Assembly: GCA_044433415.1 (NCBI GenBank)
Contig: JAWXTP010000002.1
Location: forward strand, 1 to 64,000
Length of the DNA stretch: 64,000 nucleotides
DNA from: JAWXTP01 sp044433415
GTDB lineage: Bacteria; Bacteroidota; Bacteroidia; Bacteroidales; Rikenellaceae
Direction: 5' to 3'
Part shown: positions 8,382 through 17,393 of the stretch, one piece after another
Layout of the letters: each line of letters starts with the position of its first letter
Numbering within the stretch: position 1 is the stretch's first letter
Notes under the pieces: generated by a model
The model's database searches: none
Seen by the model: only the letters and a program-made list of their open reading frames with translations
Told to the model about the DNA's origin: nothing
Program-made: the position numbers and the translations under genes

Positions 8382-9230
8382 CTAGAGTTCTAAATTTTTT
8401 AACCAAACCCCTAATTCAGTAGTCCACTCATCTTTATATTTAAAGTTGTCATTAAATCCCCAACCGTGACCTCCTGTAGGGTAAATATGTAAACTAGCAG
8501 ACACCTTATTATTTATTAAAGACATATAATAGTCTATACTATTTTTTACTGGAACTACTGCATCATCACTACTATGTACTATAAATGCTGGCGGTGTATC
8601 TGCTGAGACTTGTAATTCATTAGAGTAATAATCTAAATCATCAACACTTGCATTTTTTCCTAACAACTGATTACGAGACCCAACATGAGTAATTTCCGCA
8701 TTCATATTTATTACAGGATATAACAAAATCTGAAAATCAGGTCTATTCTCAGCAGTATAATGTGTAGCAGCAGTACTTGCTAGATGCCCTCCTGCCGAAC
8801 ATCCCATAATCCCAACTTTATCAATATCCCACTTCTCGCTATTTTCACGCATCAGTTCAATTGCTCTATGTGCATCACTCAATGGCACTTCTTTATTACC
8901 ATTAGGCATACGATACTTAAGCACGGCATAAGTTATCCCCATAGAATTAAACCAATCTGCCATCTGAAAACCTTCATGATGTATAGCAACCAGGGAATAT
9001 CCACCGCCAGGACACATAATTACAGCCTTACCATTTGGATTTTCAGCAGGGTAAATAGTTAATGTTGGATCTGTAACATTTGTTATACGGTCTTTCCTAG
9101 GCTCATACTCTTTTTCAGTAATCCCATTAGAGTTAGGTGCGCCATTTTCCCACAAACGCAACGTTACACTTTCTTGAGCAAAAAGCGAACAAGAAACAAG
9201 GCAAAAACAAGCAATAAATAGTGATTTCAT
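8382..9230 (-). CDS. Secreted alpha/beta-hydrolase, acetyl-esterase/xylan-esterase type
   Basis: 282 residues with a Sec signal peptide ending SLFAQ. The alpha/beta-hydrolase features are clear: oxyanion segment CPGGGYS (about 74-80), nucleophile elbow GCSAGGH, acid region HSSDDAVVP and catalytic His in GGHGWGF. This combination is typical of the small BD-FAE/acetyl-esterase hydrolases that Bacteroidetes export to remove acetyl groups from plant or host glycans. The specific ester is not predictable. Its stop codon lies next to an AGGAAACCTCTAGAG segment related to the palindrome family. The VanZ-like gene lies 10 bases upstream and could be cotranscribed. Confidence 0.87.
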   Translation of the reverse strand: MKSLFIACFCLVSCSLFAQESVTLRLWENGAPNSNGITEKEYEPRKDRITNVTDPTLTIYPAENPNGKAVIMCPGGGYSLVAIHHEGFQMADWFNSMGITYAVLKYRMPNGNKEVPLSDAHRAIELMRENSEKWDIDKVGIMGCSAGGHLASTAATHYTAENRPDFQILLYPVINMNAEITHVGSRNQLLGKNASVDDLDYYSNELQVSADTPPAFIVHSSDDAVVPVKNSIDYYMSLINNKVSASLHIYPTGGHGWGFNDNFKYKDEWTTELGVWLKNLEL

Positions 9231-9240
9231 TTTCTTAAGG

Positions 9241-9639
9241 TTATAAAAATTTTAAACATTTTGTTTTTTTTGCGATTAATGTGTATAATATTGTACCTAC
9301 TACAGTGCCAGTACTATTAGCCACAACATCAAAAACATCACTTGAACGATTAAAGTGAGGCTGCACAAACTCAATCGCCACACCTACAAAAACTACAAAA
9401 ACCAAAGTTATAGGAATCATAAACTTCTTATTTTTAATAGGTTTAACATTCAGTAAATGCATAAACAAAATAGACATTCCAAAGTAAAAACAGAAGTGTA
9501 CAAACTTGTCAAAATTCTCTATTTTTATACGATCTGGGTCTTGTTCAAAGGTATGCAAAGATAAAAATATTACAAGGAAAAAGTAGGCTACAAAGGCCGT
9601 AAGGGCTATCTTCTTATTTGTCAGTATGATATTTAACAT
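9241..9639 (-). CDS. VanZ-like small membrane protein
   Basis: 132 residues with four hydrophobic segments. The C-terminal half carries the VanZ pattern: IEFVQPHFNRSSDVFDVVANSTGTVVG (a conserved IE.(I/V)Q, R..S..D...N..G..(V/I)G series). VanZ was named for teicoplanin resistance, but most members, including this one, have no known function. It lies immediately upstream of the esterase gene. A minus-strand CAAATATA (complement TATATTTG, 9716-9723) could be its -7 element, though no matching -33 is at the right distance. Confidence 0.82.
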   Translation of the reverse strand: MLNIILTNKKIALTAFVAYFFLVIFLSLHTFEQDPDRIKIENFDKFVHFCFYFGMSILFMHLLNVKPIKNKKFMIPITLVFVVFVGVAIEFVQPHFNRSSDVFDVVANSTGTVVGTILYTLIAKKTKCLKFL

Positions 9640-9744
9640 ATTTTTTTTTGAAATTTAATTAGTATATTCAGTTTTTTTTATATATTTGGCGTTCGTTAAT
9701 GAACTTTTAACGCTACAAATATAAGATAAATAAAGATAAATTTT

Positions 9745-12700
9745 ATGGCAAATACAAATAATTTACAAAAAAAACACCTTTTTGAAATTAGTTGGGAAGT
9801 GTGTAATAAAGTTGGAGGCATCCACACTGTTATTGCTTCAAAAACGCCTACTGTTCACAACCACTTTGGCGAAGATAACTACATTGTTATGGGTCCTAGT
9901 TTCAACAAAGAAACCGAATTAGAATTTGATGAAGATTTGTACCTTTTCAAAGAGTGGAAAGTAGCAGCTTACAATGACGGCATTCGTGTTAGAATAGGGC
10001 GTTGGAAAATAGAGGGTTCTCCTATTGCTATTTTGGTTGATTTTGCATCTTACGCAACTCAAAAAGACGAAATCTTAGGTAAACTTTGGGCTAGCCACCA
10101 AGTTGATTCTCTAAATGCAGGTTGGCACTATGCTGAACCAGTAATATTTGGTTATGCAGCAGCTCGTGCTATCGAAAGTTTTGTTACTTTCTATGGTTAT
10201 AGAAGAGACGAAGTTGTCGCTCATTTCCATGAATGGATGACTGCATCGGGCGGTTTAACTCTAAACACTATCGCCCCCTATATAGCAACAACATTCACAA
10301 CACATGCAACAGCAATGGGTCGTTCTATAGCTGGAAACGGTCTTAATCTATATGATGATATGGAGAGATTTGACGTTGCTCAGCTAGCTGCTCGTTTCAA
10401 TATGACTAGTATGTACTCTATTGAAAAGGTATCAGCAGAAAGTTACGACTGTTTTACTACTGTTAGTGATATTACATCTTATGAGTGTAAATACATGGTA
10501 GGAAAAGAAGCTGAGGTTGTAACTCCTAATGGTTTTGATGACAAAATCGTTGGTGAAGGTCTAGAGCAAAAACGTCGTGGTGCAAGAGCTAAACTAATAA
10601 AAGTAGCTGAAACTTCTCTTGGCATACAATATAATGAAGAACCTCTTATTGTAGGAACAAGTGGACGTTACGAATTTAGAAACAAAGGCTTAGATCAATT
10701 TATTGACACTTTAGCCCTTCTTAACGATGATGAAAATCTTGGTAGAGACATCCTAGCATACATCCTTGTTCCAGGATGGAGCTTTGGTCCACGTAAAGAT
10801 CTTCAACAAATGTTAGAGATAGGAGCAACATCAGTAGAACAATATTACATCAAAAACCTAACTCACTATATTGGAAATCCTGAACAAGATGCTATTTTAT
10901 CAAAACTTGCATCTGTAGGTCTTAGCAACAAAAGTAATGGTAGAGTAAATATCATGCTTGTGCCTGCTTACCTTGATGGAGTTGATGGCATTTTCAATGA
11001 GCACTATTACAATGTGCTTTCAGGTTTTGACGTTACTTTGTTCCCTTCTTATTATGAACCATGGGGTTACACACCACTAGAAAGTATTGCTTTTGGTGTT
11101 CCTAGTTTAACTACTAGCCTATCTGGTTTTGGCAAATGGATACAGTCGCTACCTAACAAGGTTAAAGCAGTAGAAGTTGTTGAAAGAAATGACAGCAACC
11201 ATGAACAAGTAAAATTTGAAATGTCTAACATTTTAAGACAATATACACATCACTCAACACAAGAGTGGAAAGAAATTAGTAATGAAGCTATTGAGTTATC
11301 TAAGCAATCATTATGGGAGAATTTATATTCTTACTACCTTGAGGCTTATGATAAAGCAGTGGCGAAAAAAAATATTAGAATAATGGGTACCAAATTTAAT
11401 GATGGAGGCAACAACTCCGAACAAGCAACATTTATCAAACAACAATTGTCGCAATCAGCTCCAAACTGGAGAAGAGTAATGATTGAGAGGGTCTTACCTG
11501 AGAGATTACAACCTTTAGAAGCGTTGTCAAGAAACTTATGGTGGAGTTGGACACTAGATGCAAGACAATTATTTGAGACAATTGATCCAGACCTTTGGAA
11601 TGATGTAGATCGCAATCCTATAGCAATGATTGATAATCTTTCTACTGAGCGTCTTAAAGAGATTGAAAAAGACGAAGAGTTCTTAGCATCTATGGATAAA
11701 ATCTACGCAGAATTCCTTGATTATATGTCTAAAAAAGAAGATAGAGGTGGAGACAGAATCGCATATTTCAGTATGGAATATGGTCTACACAGCTCTCTTA
11801 AAATTTATTCAGGTGGTCTAGGTATTCTTGCAGGTGACTACTTGAAAGAAGCATCAGACAAAAACATCAATATGACTGCTGTAGGTCTTCTTTACCGTTA
11901 CGGTTACTTCACTCAGAAGTTATCTATGTACGGTGATCAAGAAGCTACTTATGAAGCACAAAACTTCTATAAACTTCCTATCGTTCCTTTAAGAGACGAA
12001 AGCGGTAAATGGTTAAGAATCACTCTTAACTACCCAGGACGTGTAGTTACTGCTCGTATCTGGAGATGTGACGTTGGTAGAACTGAACTTTATCTTCTTG
12101 ATACTGACCACAACGAAAACATGCACGAAGACAAATCAATTTCTCACCACTTATATGGTGGCGACTGGGAAAACCGTATGAAACAAGAAGTTCTTCTTGG
12201 TATCGGTGGTATCAAAGCGCTTAACAAAATTGGTATTAAGTCGGATATATTCCACTGTAATGAAGGTCACGCTGCATTTATCGGCTTAAGAAGATGTCAA
12301 GACTTAATCGCTAACGAAGGTCTTTCATTCTCTGAAGCATTAGAGGTTGTTCGTTCTTCTTCTTTATTCACAACACACACACCAGTTCCAGCAGGTCACG
12401 ATGCATTCCCTGAAGATATGATGAGACAATACTTCTCTTATATGCCAGACGCTCTTAAAATTGACTGGGAACAATTCATCAACTTAGGTAAAACTAATGT
12501 TTATGATCACAACGAGAGATTCTCTATGAGTGTTCTAGCTTGTAATATGTCTCAAGAAGTTAATGGTGTGAGTTGGTTACACGGTGAAGTTAGTAAAGAA
12601 ATCTTAGCTAACATCTGGCCTAACTACTTCAAAAATGAGCTTCACATAGGTTATGTTACTAATGGTGTTCACGCTCCAACTTGGACAGCTACAAACCTTC

Positions 12701-13995
12701 GTAGACTTTATAACGAATACATGGGTGCTTCATTAGAGACTCACAACTATGATAAATCTATTTGGAAAGAAATTTATAAAGTTCCAGATGCTAAACTTTG
12801 GGAAGAAAGAATGTTCCTAAAACGCAAATTAATCAACCACGTTAAAACTAGAGTGTTAAATCCTGAGAAATCTCGTATTGACTCTCCAGCTCACATGGTA
12901 CAAGTTGCTGAGGCTTTAAAACCTGAAACTTTAACTATAGGTTTTGCTCGTCGTTTTGCTACTTACAAACGTGCTCACCTTCTTTTCACTAACCTTGAGA
13001 GATTAGAGAAAATTGTTAATAATACAGCTCGTCCAGTACAATTTGTATTTGCAGGTAAAGCTCACCCTAATGACAAACCAGGTCAAGACCTTATCAAACG
13101 TATCGTTGAGATTTCTAAATTACCTCAATTTACAGGTAAAATCGTATTTATCCAAAACTACGATATGGAATTAGCTCGTCGTATGGTTCAAGGTGTTGAC
13201 GTATGGATGAATACTCCTACAAGACCTCTTGAGGCTTCTGGTACATCAGGTGAAAAAGCTGTTATGAACGGTGGTCTTCACTTTAGCGTTCTTGATGGAT
13301 GGTGGGTTGAAGGTTACCAAAAAGATGCTGGTTGGTGTTTACCAATGGAGCGTACTTTTGCTGATCAAGAACTTCAAAACCAACTTGATGCTGAGCTTAT
13401 TTACTCTATCATCGAAGACGAAATTGTTCCTGCTTACTACGATGCTAACGAAGAAGGTTACTCTGAAAAATGGGTAGGTTATGTTAAAAACAGTATCGCT
13501 GATGTAGCTTCTAACTTCACTATGGCTCGTATGATTGAGGATTACCAAGAGCGTTTCTATGGTAAATTAGTTGCTAAAGGCAAACAAGTTGCTGCTGACG
13601 ATTATAGCGAAGCTAGAGAAATGGCTGCTTGGAAACGTAGAGTTAGCAACAACTGGGATTCTATGTATATTGCATCTTCAAATACTTATGACGTTACAGT
13701 TAATACTATTATAGCTGACACTCCATACAAAAGTCGCGTAGAAGTAAACTTAGGTGATTTAACTACTGAAGATTTAGGTGTAGAGGTAGTAATTGCACAA
13801 GTTGAAGCTAACGGTGTTAGAACTCTTAAAACAACTATTCCATTAAACCTTGTTGAGGCTCATAACAACATTGCAACTTACGAATGTGATATGTCTCCTG
13901 AATTTAATGGTGCTTACGACGTTGCTGTTCGTGTATTCGCTTACAATCCTAAGTTAGAGTACAGAATGGACTTCGCTCTTGCTAAATGGAATTAA
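9745..13995 (+). CDS. Glycogen synthase/alpha-glucan phosphorylase fusion protein
   Basis: 1416 residues in one uninterrupted frame. Residues 1 to about 545 form a glycogen/starch-synthase-like glycosyltransferase (start FEISWEVCNKVGGIHTV, FPSYYEPWGYTPLESIAFGVPS donor-site region). From about 575 (PNWRRVMIERVLPERLQPLEA) to the end it is a family-35 alpha-glucan phosphorylase with the SMEYGLHSSLKIYSGGLGILAGD block and the cofactor segment EASGTSGEKAVMNGG, whose Lys should hold pyridoxal phosphate. In many relatives the two are separate adjacent genes. The fusion would couple chain extension and phosphorolysis of storage glucan in the cytosol. TATATTTG at 9681-9688 is a plausible -7 element; I see no good -33. 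Confidence 0.93.
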   Translation: MANTNNLQKKHLFEISWEVCNKVGGIHTVIASKTPTVHNHFGEDNYIVMGPSFNKETELEFDEDLYLFKEWKVAAYNDGIRVRIGRWKIEGSPIAILVDFASYATQKDEILGKLWASHQVDSLNAGWHYAEPVIFGYAAARAIESFVTFYGYRRDEVVAHFHEWMTASGGLTLNTIAPYIATTFTTHATAMGRSIAGNGLNLYDDMERFDVAQLAARFNMTSMYSIEKVSAESYDCFTTVSDITSYECKYMVGKEAEVVTPNGFDDKIVGEGLEQKRRGARAKLIKVAETSLGIQYNEEPLIVGTSGRYEFRNKGLDQFIDTLALLNDDENLGRDILAYILVPGWSFGPRKDLQQMLEIGATSVEQYYIKNLTHYIGNPEQDAILSKLASVGLSNKSNGRVNIMLVPAYLDGVDGIFNEHYYNVLSGFDVTLFPSYYEPWGYTPLESIAFGVPSLTTSLSGFGKWIQSLPNKVKAVEVVERNDSNHEQVKFEMSNILRQYTHHSTQEWKEISNEAIELSKQSLWENLYSYYLEAYDKAVAKKNIRIMGTKFNDGGNNSEQATFIKQQLSQSAPNWRRVMIERVLPERLQPLEALSRNLWWSWTLDARQLFETIDPDLWNDVDRNPIAMIDNLSTERLKEIEKDEEFLASMDKIYAEFLDYMSKKEDRGGDRIAYFSMEYGLHSSLKIYSGGLGILAGDYLKEASDKNINMTAVGLLYRYGYFTQKLSMYGDQEATYEAQNFYKLPIVPLRDESGKWLRITLNYPGRVVTARIWRCDVGRTELYLLDTDHNENMHEDKSISHHLYGGDWENRMKQEVLLGIGGIKALNKIGIKSDIFHCNEGHAAFIGLRRCQDLIANEGLSFSEALEVVRSSSLFTTHTPVPAGHDAFPEDMMRQYFSYMPDALKIDWEQFINLGKTNVYDHNERFSMSVLACNMSQEVNGVSWLHGEVSKEILANIWPNYFKNELHIGYVTNGVHAPTWTATNLRRLYNEYMGASLETHNYDKSIWKEIYKVPDAKLWEERMFLKRKLINHVKTRVLNPEKSRIDSPAHMVQVAEALKPETLTIGFARRFATYKRAHLLFTNLERLEKIVNNTARPVQFVFAGKAHPNDKPGQDLIKRIVEISKLPQFTGKIVFIQNYDMELARRMVQGVDVWMNTPTRPLEASGTSGEKAVMNGGLHFSVLDGWWVEGYQKDAGWCLPMERTFADQELQNQLDAELIYSIIEDEIVPAYYDANEEGYSEKWVGYVKNSIADVASNFTMARMIEDYQERFYGKLVAKGKQVAADDYSEAREMAAWKRRVSNNWDSMYIASSNTYDVTVNTIIADTPYKSRVEVNLGDLTTEDLGVEVVIAQVEANGVRTLKTTIPLNLVEAHNNIATYECDMSPEFNGAYDVAVRVFAYNPKLEYRMDFALAKWN

Positions 13996-14010
13996 AAAAT
14001 GTTATATTTT

Positions 14011-14180
14011 TTAAGGGGAGTTCTAATAATTGGTTTTATTCGATTTTAGATTTAGAAGTTTTAGATTTGGATTTTTATAAATACAGGCGTGGTGGTTCCC
14101 ACGGCGTATTTGTAAAAATTCAAAGATGAAACTTATAAATCTAAAAGCGTTAAAATCCAATTTTTAGAAGTTCCCTTAAG
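14011..14180. repeat. Full-length member of the GGGGAGTTCTA palindrome family, about 170-base hairpin
   Basis: The outer arms (14011-14038 and about 14153-14180) pair over AAGGGGAGTTCTAATAATTGG against CCAATTTTTAGAAGTTCCCTT. The interior continues to pair (GGATTTTTATAAATAC near 14070 with GTATTTGTAAAAATTC near 14107) and closes at the tip GCGTGG-TGGTT-CCCACGGC. The same outer arms with a much shorter interior occur at 32239-32288 and elsewhere. It lies just after the glycogen enzyme gene. No protein is encoded. Confidence 0.75.
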
Positions 14181-14227
14181 AAAATACTAATAATTTTTTT
14201 CATTTAATAGGAAAAATTATTAACTTT

Positions 14228-14267
14228 GAAGGGTAATTTTAGTGGTTTCACTGAAATTACCCTTTTT
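14228..14267 (+). terminator. Terminator-like hairpin with a promoter -7 element at its foot
   Basis: GGGTAATTTTAGTG (14231-14244) pairs with CACTGAAATTACCC (14249-14262) with one T-G pair, followed by TTTTT. TAACTTTG (14221-14228), a perfect TAnnTTTG match without a clear -33, lies right before it. It probably ends transcription from the glycogen gene, and it could alternatively form the end of a very short RNA. Confidence 0.75.
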
Positions 14268-14313
14268 GTTTAAATTTTAACAATTGTTTTTCTTTAGAAA
14301 AATATAGCAGATT

Positions 14314-14808
14314 ATGAGTAAAAAAGACGTTGCAATCTTTGCTGGTGGGTGTTTCTGGGGAGTAGAACACTATTTACAGGAAAAAAACGGTGTGGAGAGT
14401 GTAGAAAGCGGATATATAGGTGGAGAAGTCAAGAATCCTACATACGAACAAGTACGATCTAAAACAACAGGACATGCAGAAGCTGTAAGAGTTATTTTTG
14501 ATTCTTCTGTGGTTAGTTATGAAGAATTAGCTAAATTATTTTTTGAGATTCATGACTTTACTCAAATAGATGGACAAGGTTACGATTTAGGACCTCAATA
14601 TAGAACAGAAATATTCTATCTAACAGAGGAGCAAAAAACTATAGCGGAGGCATTAATTGCAAAATTAGGGGCTATGGGTTACAAAGTTGCGACAAAAGTA
14701 ACTCAAGCTACAGAATTTTATAGTGCAGAGGATTACCACCAAGATTATTACGAGATAAAAGGCGGAGAGCCCGATTGTCACGCGTATAGAAAAGTATTTG
14801 AAGATTAA
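14314..14808 (+). CDS. msrA: Peptide methionine-S-sulfoxide reductase
   Basis: 164 residues with the active-site motif GGCFWGVEH (catalytic Cys13), the YIGGEVKNPTYEQV segment, HAEAVRV, the FFEIHDFTQ block and the EDYHQDYYE segment. A late Cys in EPDCHAY can act as resolving residue. MsrA reduces the S-epimer of methionine sulfoxide in proteins using thioredoxin. The usual HDPTQ motif reads HDFTQ here, a mild variant. The sulfatase gene follows 49 bases downstream on the same strand and may share its transcript. Confidence 0.96.
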   Translation: MSKKDVAIFAGGCFWGVEHYLQEKNGVESVESGYIGGEVKNPTYEQVRSKTTGHAEAVRVIFDSSVVSYEELAKLFFEIHDFTQIDGQGYDLGPQYRTEIFYLTEEQKTIAEALIAKLGAMGYKVATKVTQATEFYSAEDYHQDYYEIKGGEPDCHAYRKVFED

Positions 14809-14857
14809 ACTAACAACTAACAACAATAGGTTCTACCTATTCCTAAAATCCCATAAA

Positions 14858-16252
14858 ATGAATTACAAATCACAACAAACGTTACTTTGTAACTTAGCGG
14901 TTGGCTTAACTGTAGCTCAACCTCTATATGCAGCTGCCCCTGCAAAGAAAGCAACTGCTCCTGAAAAACCAAATATTGTTTTAATTATGGCTGACGACTT
15001 GGGGTATAGAGATATCTCTTGCTTTGGAAGCACAAAAATTAAAACTCCTAATCTTGATAAGCTCGCTGAAAGAGGCGTTAAGTTTACTGATTTCCACTCT
15101 AACGGTGCTGTTAGTAGTCCAACACGTGCAGGACTTATGACTGGCAAATACCAACAACGTGTAGATGTTGAAGGTGTAATTACTGCTGCTAACGACCGTG
15201 AAAAGGGCTTAGATTTAAGTGAAGTTACTATGGCTGAAGAAATGGCTAACTTAGGTTATACTTGTGCTATGTTTGGCAAATGGCACTTAGGTTATGATGC
15301 TGAATTCAATCCTGTTCACCAAGGTTTCCACGAATATAGAGGTTATGTTAGTGGTAATGTAGACTACCACACTCACATTGACCAAGCAGGTTATCACGAC
15401 TGGTGGAATAATGACAAATTAGAGAAAGTACAGGGTTACACTACAGACTTAATCACTGATTACGCTATAGAATTTATCGAAAGAAACAACCCAGCAAAAA
15501 CTGACAAACCTTTCTTCTTATACTTACCTTACGAAACTCCTCACGGTCCTTACCAAAGACGTGAAGATGCTCCTCTTCGTGAAGAAAGTAACGTAAAAAC
15601 TATAAGACCAGAAGTTAAAGAGGACTATCCTGAAATTTATGTAGGTATGATAGAGTGCCTTGACGAAAGATTAGGTGATTTATTCGCAACTTTAGAGAAA
15701 GAAGGTCTTACAGAAAATACTATCGTTGTTTTCTGCTCTGACAATGGAGCTAACCACGTTGGTGACAATGGTGTTCTTAGAGGTGCTAAAAACTCTGTTT
15801 TTGAAGGTGGTCACCGTGTTCCTGGTATCATTTCTTACCCTGCTAAGGTTAAAGCTGGTACTGTAAGTAATGAAACTGTTATCACTATGGACTTACTTCC
15901 AACTTTTGTTGACATCGCTGGTGGTCAAACTACAGGTGACATCGTTGATGGTGTTAGTCTTAAAAACCTACTTTTCAAAGGTAAGAAACTTCAAGATCGC
16001 GATCTTTTCTGGATCAGCACTGGTCAATGTGCTATGCGTAGAGGTGACTGGAAATTTGTTTGGGGTAGACAAAACAAACAAAACAACCTTCAACTTTACA
16101 ACTTGAAAACTGATATTTCAGAAAAAAACAATGTAGCTCTTGAAAACCGTGAACTTACTATTCAAATGCAACAAGCCGTTAAAGACTGGTTCTATGATGT
16201 AAGAAGTGGTATCGAAACTAAGAGTATATTCAATCTTCCAGAGTTCGAATAA
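14858..16252 (+). CDS. Secreted sulfatase, Ser-type (S1 family)
   Basis: 464 residues. I chose the ATG at 14858, which gives a normal signal peptide (to about residue 25, PLYA), over an in-frame upstream start at 14798 that overlaps msrA and adds a basic stretch. Alkaline-phosphatase fold features: metal-binding ADDLG (Asp46, Asp47), the sulfatase signature SSPTRAGLMTG (86-96), KWHLGY, HGPY and DNGANHVGD. The residue converted to formylglycine is Ser86, not Cys, so maturation needs the radical-SAM enzyme anSME and not an oxygen-dependent FGE. The likely substrates are sulfated glycans. A perfect terminator follows. Confidence 0.93.
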   Translation: MNYKSQQTLLCNLAVGLTVAQPLYAAAPAKKATAPEKPNIVLIMADDLGYRDISCFGSTKIKTPNLDKLAERGVKFTDFHSNGAVSSPTRAGLMTGKYQQRVDVEGVITAANDREKGLDLSEVTMAEEMANLGYTCAMFGKWHLGYDAEFNPVHQGFHEYRGYVSGNVDYHTHIDQAGYHDWWNNDKLEKVQGYTTDLITDYAIEFIERNNPAKTDKPFFLYLPYETPHGPYQRREDAPLREESNVKTIRPEVKEDYPEIYVGMIECLDERLGDLFATLEKEGLTENTIVVFCSDNGANHVGDNGVLRGAKNSVFEGGHRVPGIISYPAKVKAGTVSNETVITMDLLPTFVDIAGGQTTGDIVDGVSLKNLLFKGKKLQDRDLFWISTGQCAMRRGDWKFVWGRQNKQNNLQLYNLKTDISEKNNVALENRELTIQMQQAVKDWFYDVRSGIETKSIFNLPEFE

Positions 16253-16266
16253 TCAATTCTCAACAT

Positions 16267-16315
16267 AAAAAAGCGCACACAAAGCCCTATGCTTCTAGGT
16301 TTTGTGTGCGCTTTT
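16267..16315 (+). terminator. Terminator of the sulfatase gene
   Basis: AAAAGCGCACACAAA pairs perfectly with TTTGTGTGCGCTTTT (15 base pairs, 17-base loop), 15 bases after the stop codon. Confidence 0.92.
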
Positions 16316-16362
16316 CTTGTTCTGTAAGCTCCACCTTTTATTTGCATTAATGTATTTATTAA

Positions 16363-16414
16363 TATTAATTAAATATTACGGTAATATTTAATTAATAATC
16401 TGATAGTAATTTTG
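16363..16414 (+). promoter_or_regulatory. Perfect 35-base palindrome (16363-16397) plus -7 element (16407-16414), putative operator
   Basis: The two 17-base arms TATTAATTAAATATTAC-type (16363-16379) and its exact complement (16381-16397) share a single central base. Ten bases later comes TAATTTTG, a match to the -7 consensus TAnnTTTG, so the palindrome covers the place of the -33 element, where no TTTG is seen. A dimeric regulator bound here would control the gene at 16469. Confidence 0.6.
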
Positions 16415-16428
16415 TATCGTTAAAACAT

Positions 16429-16453
16429 AAGGGAACTTCTAAGAACTCCCCAT
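16429..16453. repeat. Leader palindrome of the GGGGAGTTCTA family, reverse orientation
   Basis: AAGGGAACTTCT-A-AGAACTCCCC, arms nearly adjacent. It begins about 8 bases after the predicted transcription start and ends 16 bases before the start codon at 16469, so it would be the first structure of the mRNA. Confidence 0.65.
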
Positions 16454-16468
16454 AAACAAAACAACTAT

Positions 16469-17362
16469 ATGGATTTACTAATTTCTCTGTACGACAGACT
16501 AAAAGAGCTACGTGAAACAGGCGTTAAAATGAAAGATATCGCTGAAGTTATCGGAGTGTACTCCAGCGTATTATCTTCGTTATATTCGTCTGTTTTGCCT
16601 CATTACGCTAACCTTTGTAACTCTGGTACAAATACGGATACAGCTTTAGAAGAAGCATTAAAACAAGTTAATAATATATCTAAGCGTAAATTACTAGGCA
16701 GCATAAATGAAATCCATGAAAAGGCAATGAGAATAGAGCCTCATTACACTGCTACAAATAGGGGTTACTCTCCATTTATAGATAATATTTACAAAGAAAC
16801 AGCTAAATATTCTAAACATGTTTCTGCATACTCAGGGTTATACACGGCTTATAGCATTTCATCATATTGTGATGGGTTAAAAGCTGAGCCTTACTTGGTA
16901 TGTTCTGTAAAGGATAATGAGAACATGCCTAGGGTTTATAATAGGACGATAACTGGTGAGACTAGTGCTGGGGCAGGGGTTTTCCCTCAGAACAATTTAG
17001 GTTATGTATTTATAAACGAAGCTAAAATAGTATCTATAGCTTTAAAAGTGATGTATCTTCAATTGCCTGTAATAGATAAGCCTAAGTTAATAAAGGGTGT
17101 TTATCTTAGCCATGATTATAATCGCAATCCTATTGCGCGCCGTGTGGTATTGATTCGTGAGGGGGATGAAATTTCTGTTGAAGAATTTGAGAAATATGAA
17201 ACTAGGATAATAAAAAAAGAACAGCTTGACGATAGACTATTACCTTACTATAATTATACCTGTCAAGAGGAAGATTTAATACGCAGTATGTTCATCATAT
17301 CACCCGACAAAAGCATCGACGATCTTGCACTCGAAAAAAAGATGCTAAAACTCCTTCGGTAA
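16469..17362 (+). CDS. Protein of unknown function, possible N-terminal helix-turn-helix
   Basis: 297 residues, no signal peptide and no clear membrane segment. Residues about 12-45 (LKELRETGVKMKDIAEVIGV and following) look like a short helical DNA-binding segment, with the MKDIAEVIGV pattern reminiscent of a helix-turn-helix. The remainder is a mixed alpha/beta region with no motif I recognise. The strong palindrome over its promoter and the leader hairpin suggest tight control, perhaps autoregulation, but that is inference. It stands alone, with a repeat-dense area directly after it. Confidence 0.7.
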   Translation: MDLLISLYDRLKELRETGVKMKDIAEVIGVYSSVLSSLYSSVLPHYANLCNSGTNTDTALEEALKQVNNISKRKLLGSINEIHEKAMRIEPHYTATNRGYSPFIDNIYKETAKYSKHVSAYSGLYTAYSISSYCDGLKAEPYLVCSVKDNENMPRVYNRTITGETSAGAGVFPQNNLGYVFINEAKIVSIALKVMYLQLPVIDKPKLIKGVYLSHDYNRNPIARRVVLIREGDEISVEEFEKYETRIIKKEQLDDRLLPYYNYTCQEEDLIRSMFIISPDKSIDDLALEKKMLKLLR

Positions 17363-17393
17363 GCATTGTGGTTGTTGGGGTGGGTTATGGGAA

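Noticed and set aside
14798..14857. Upstream start for the sulfatase at 14798
   Set aside because: It overlaps msrA and adds a basic 20-residue stretch in front of a normal signal peptide that starts at 14858.
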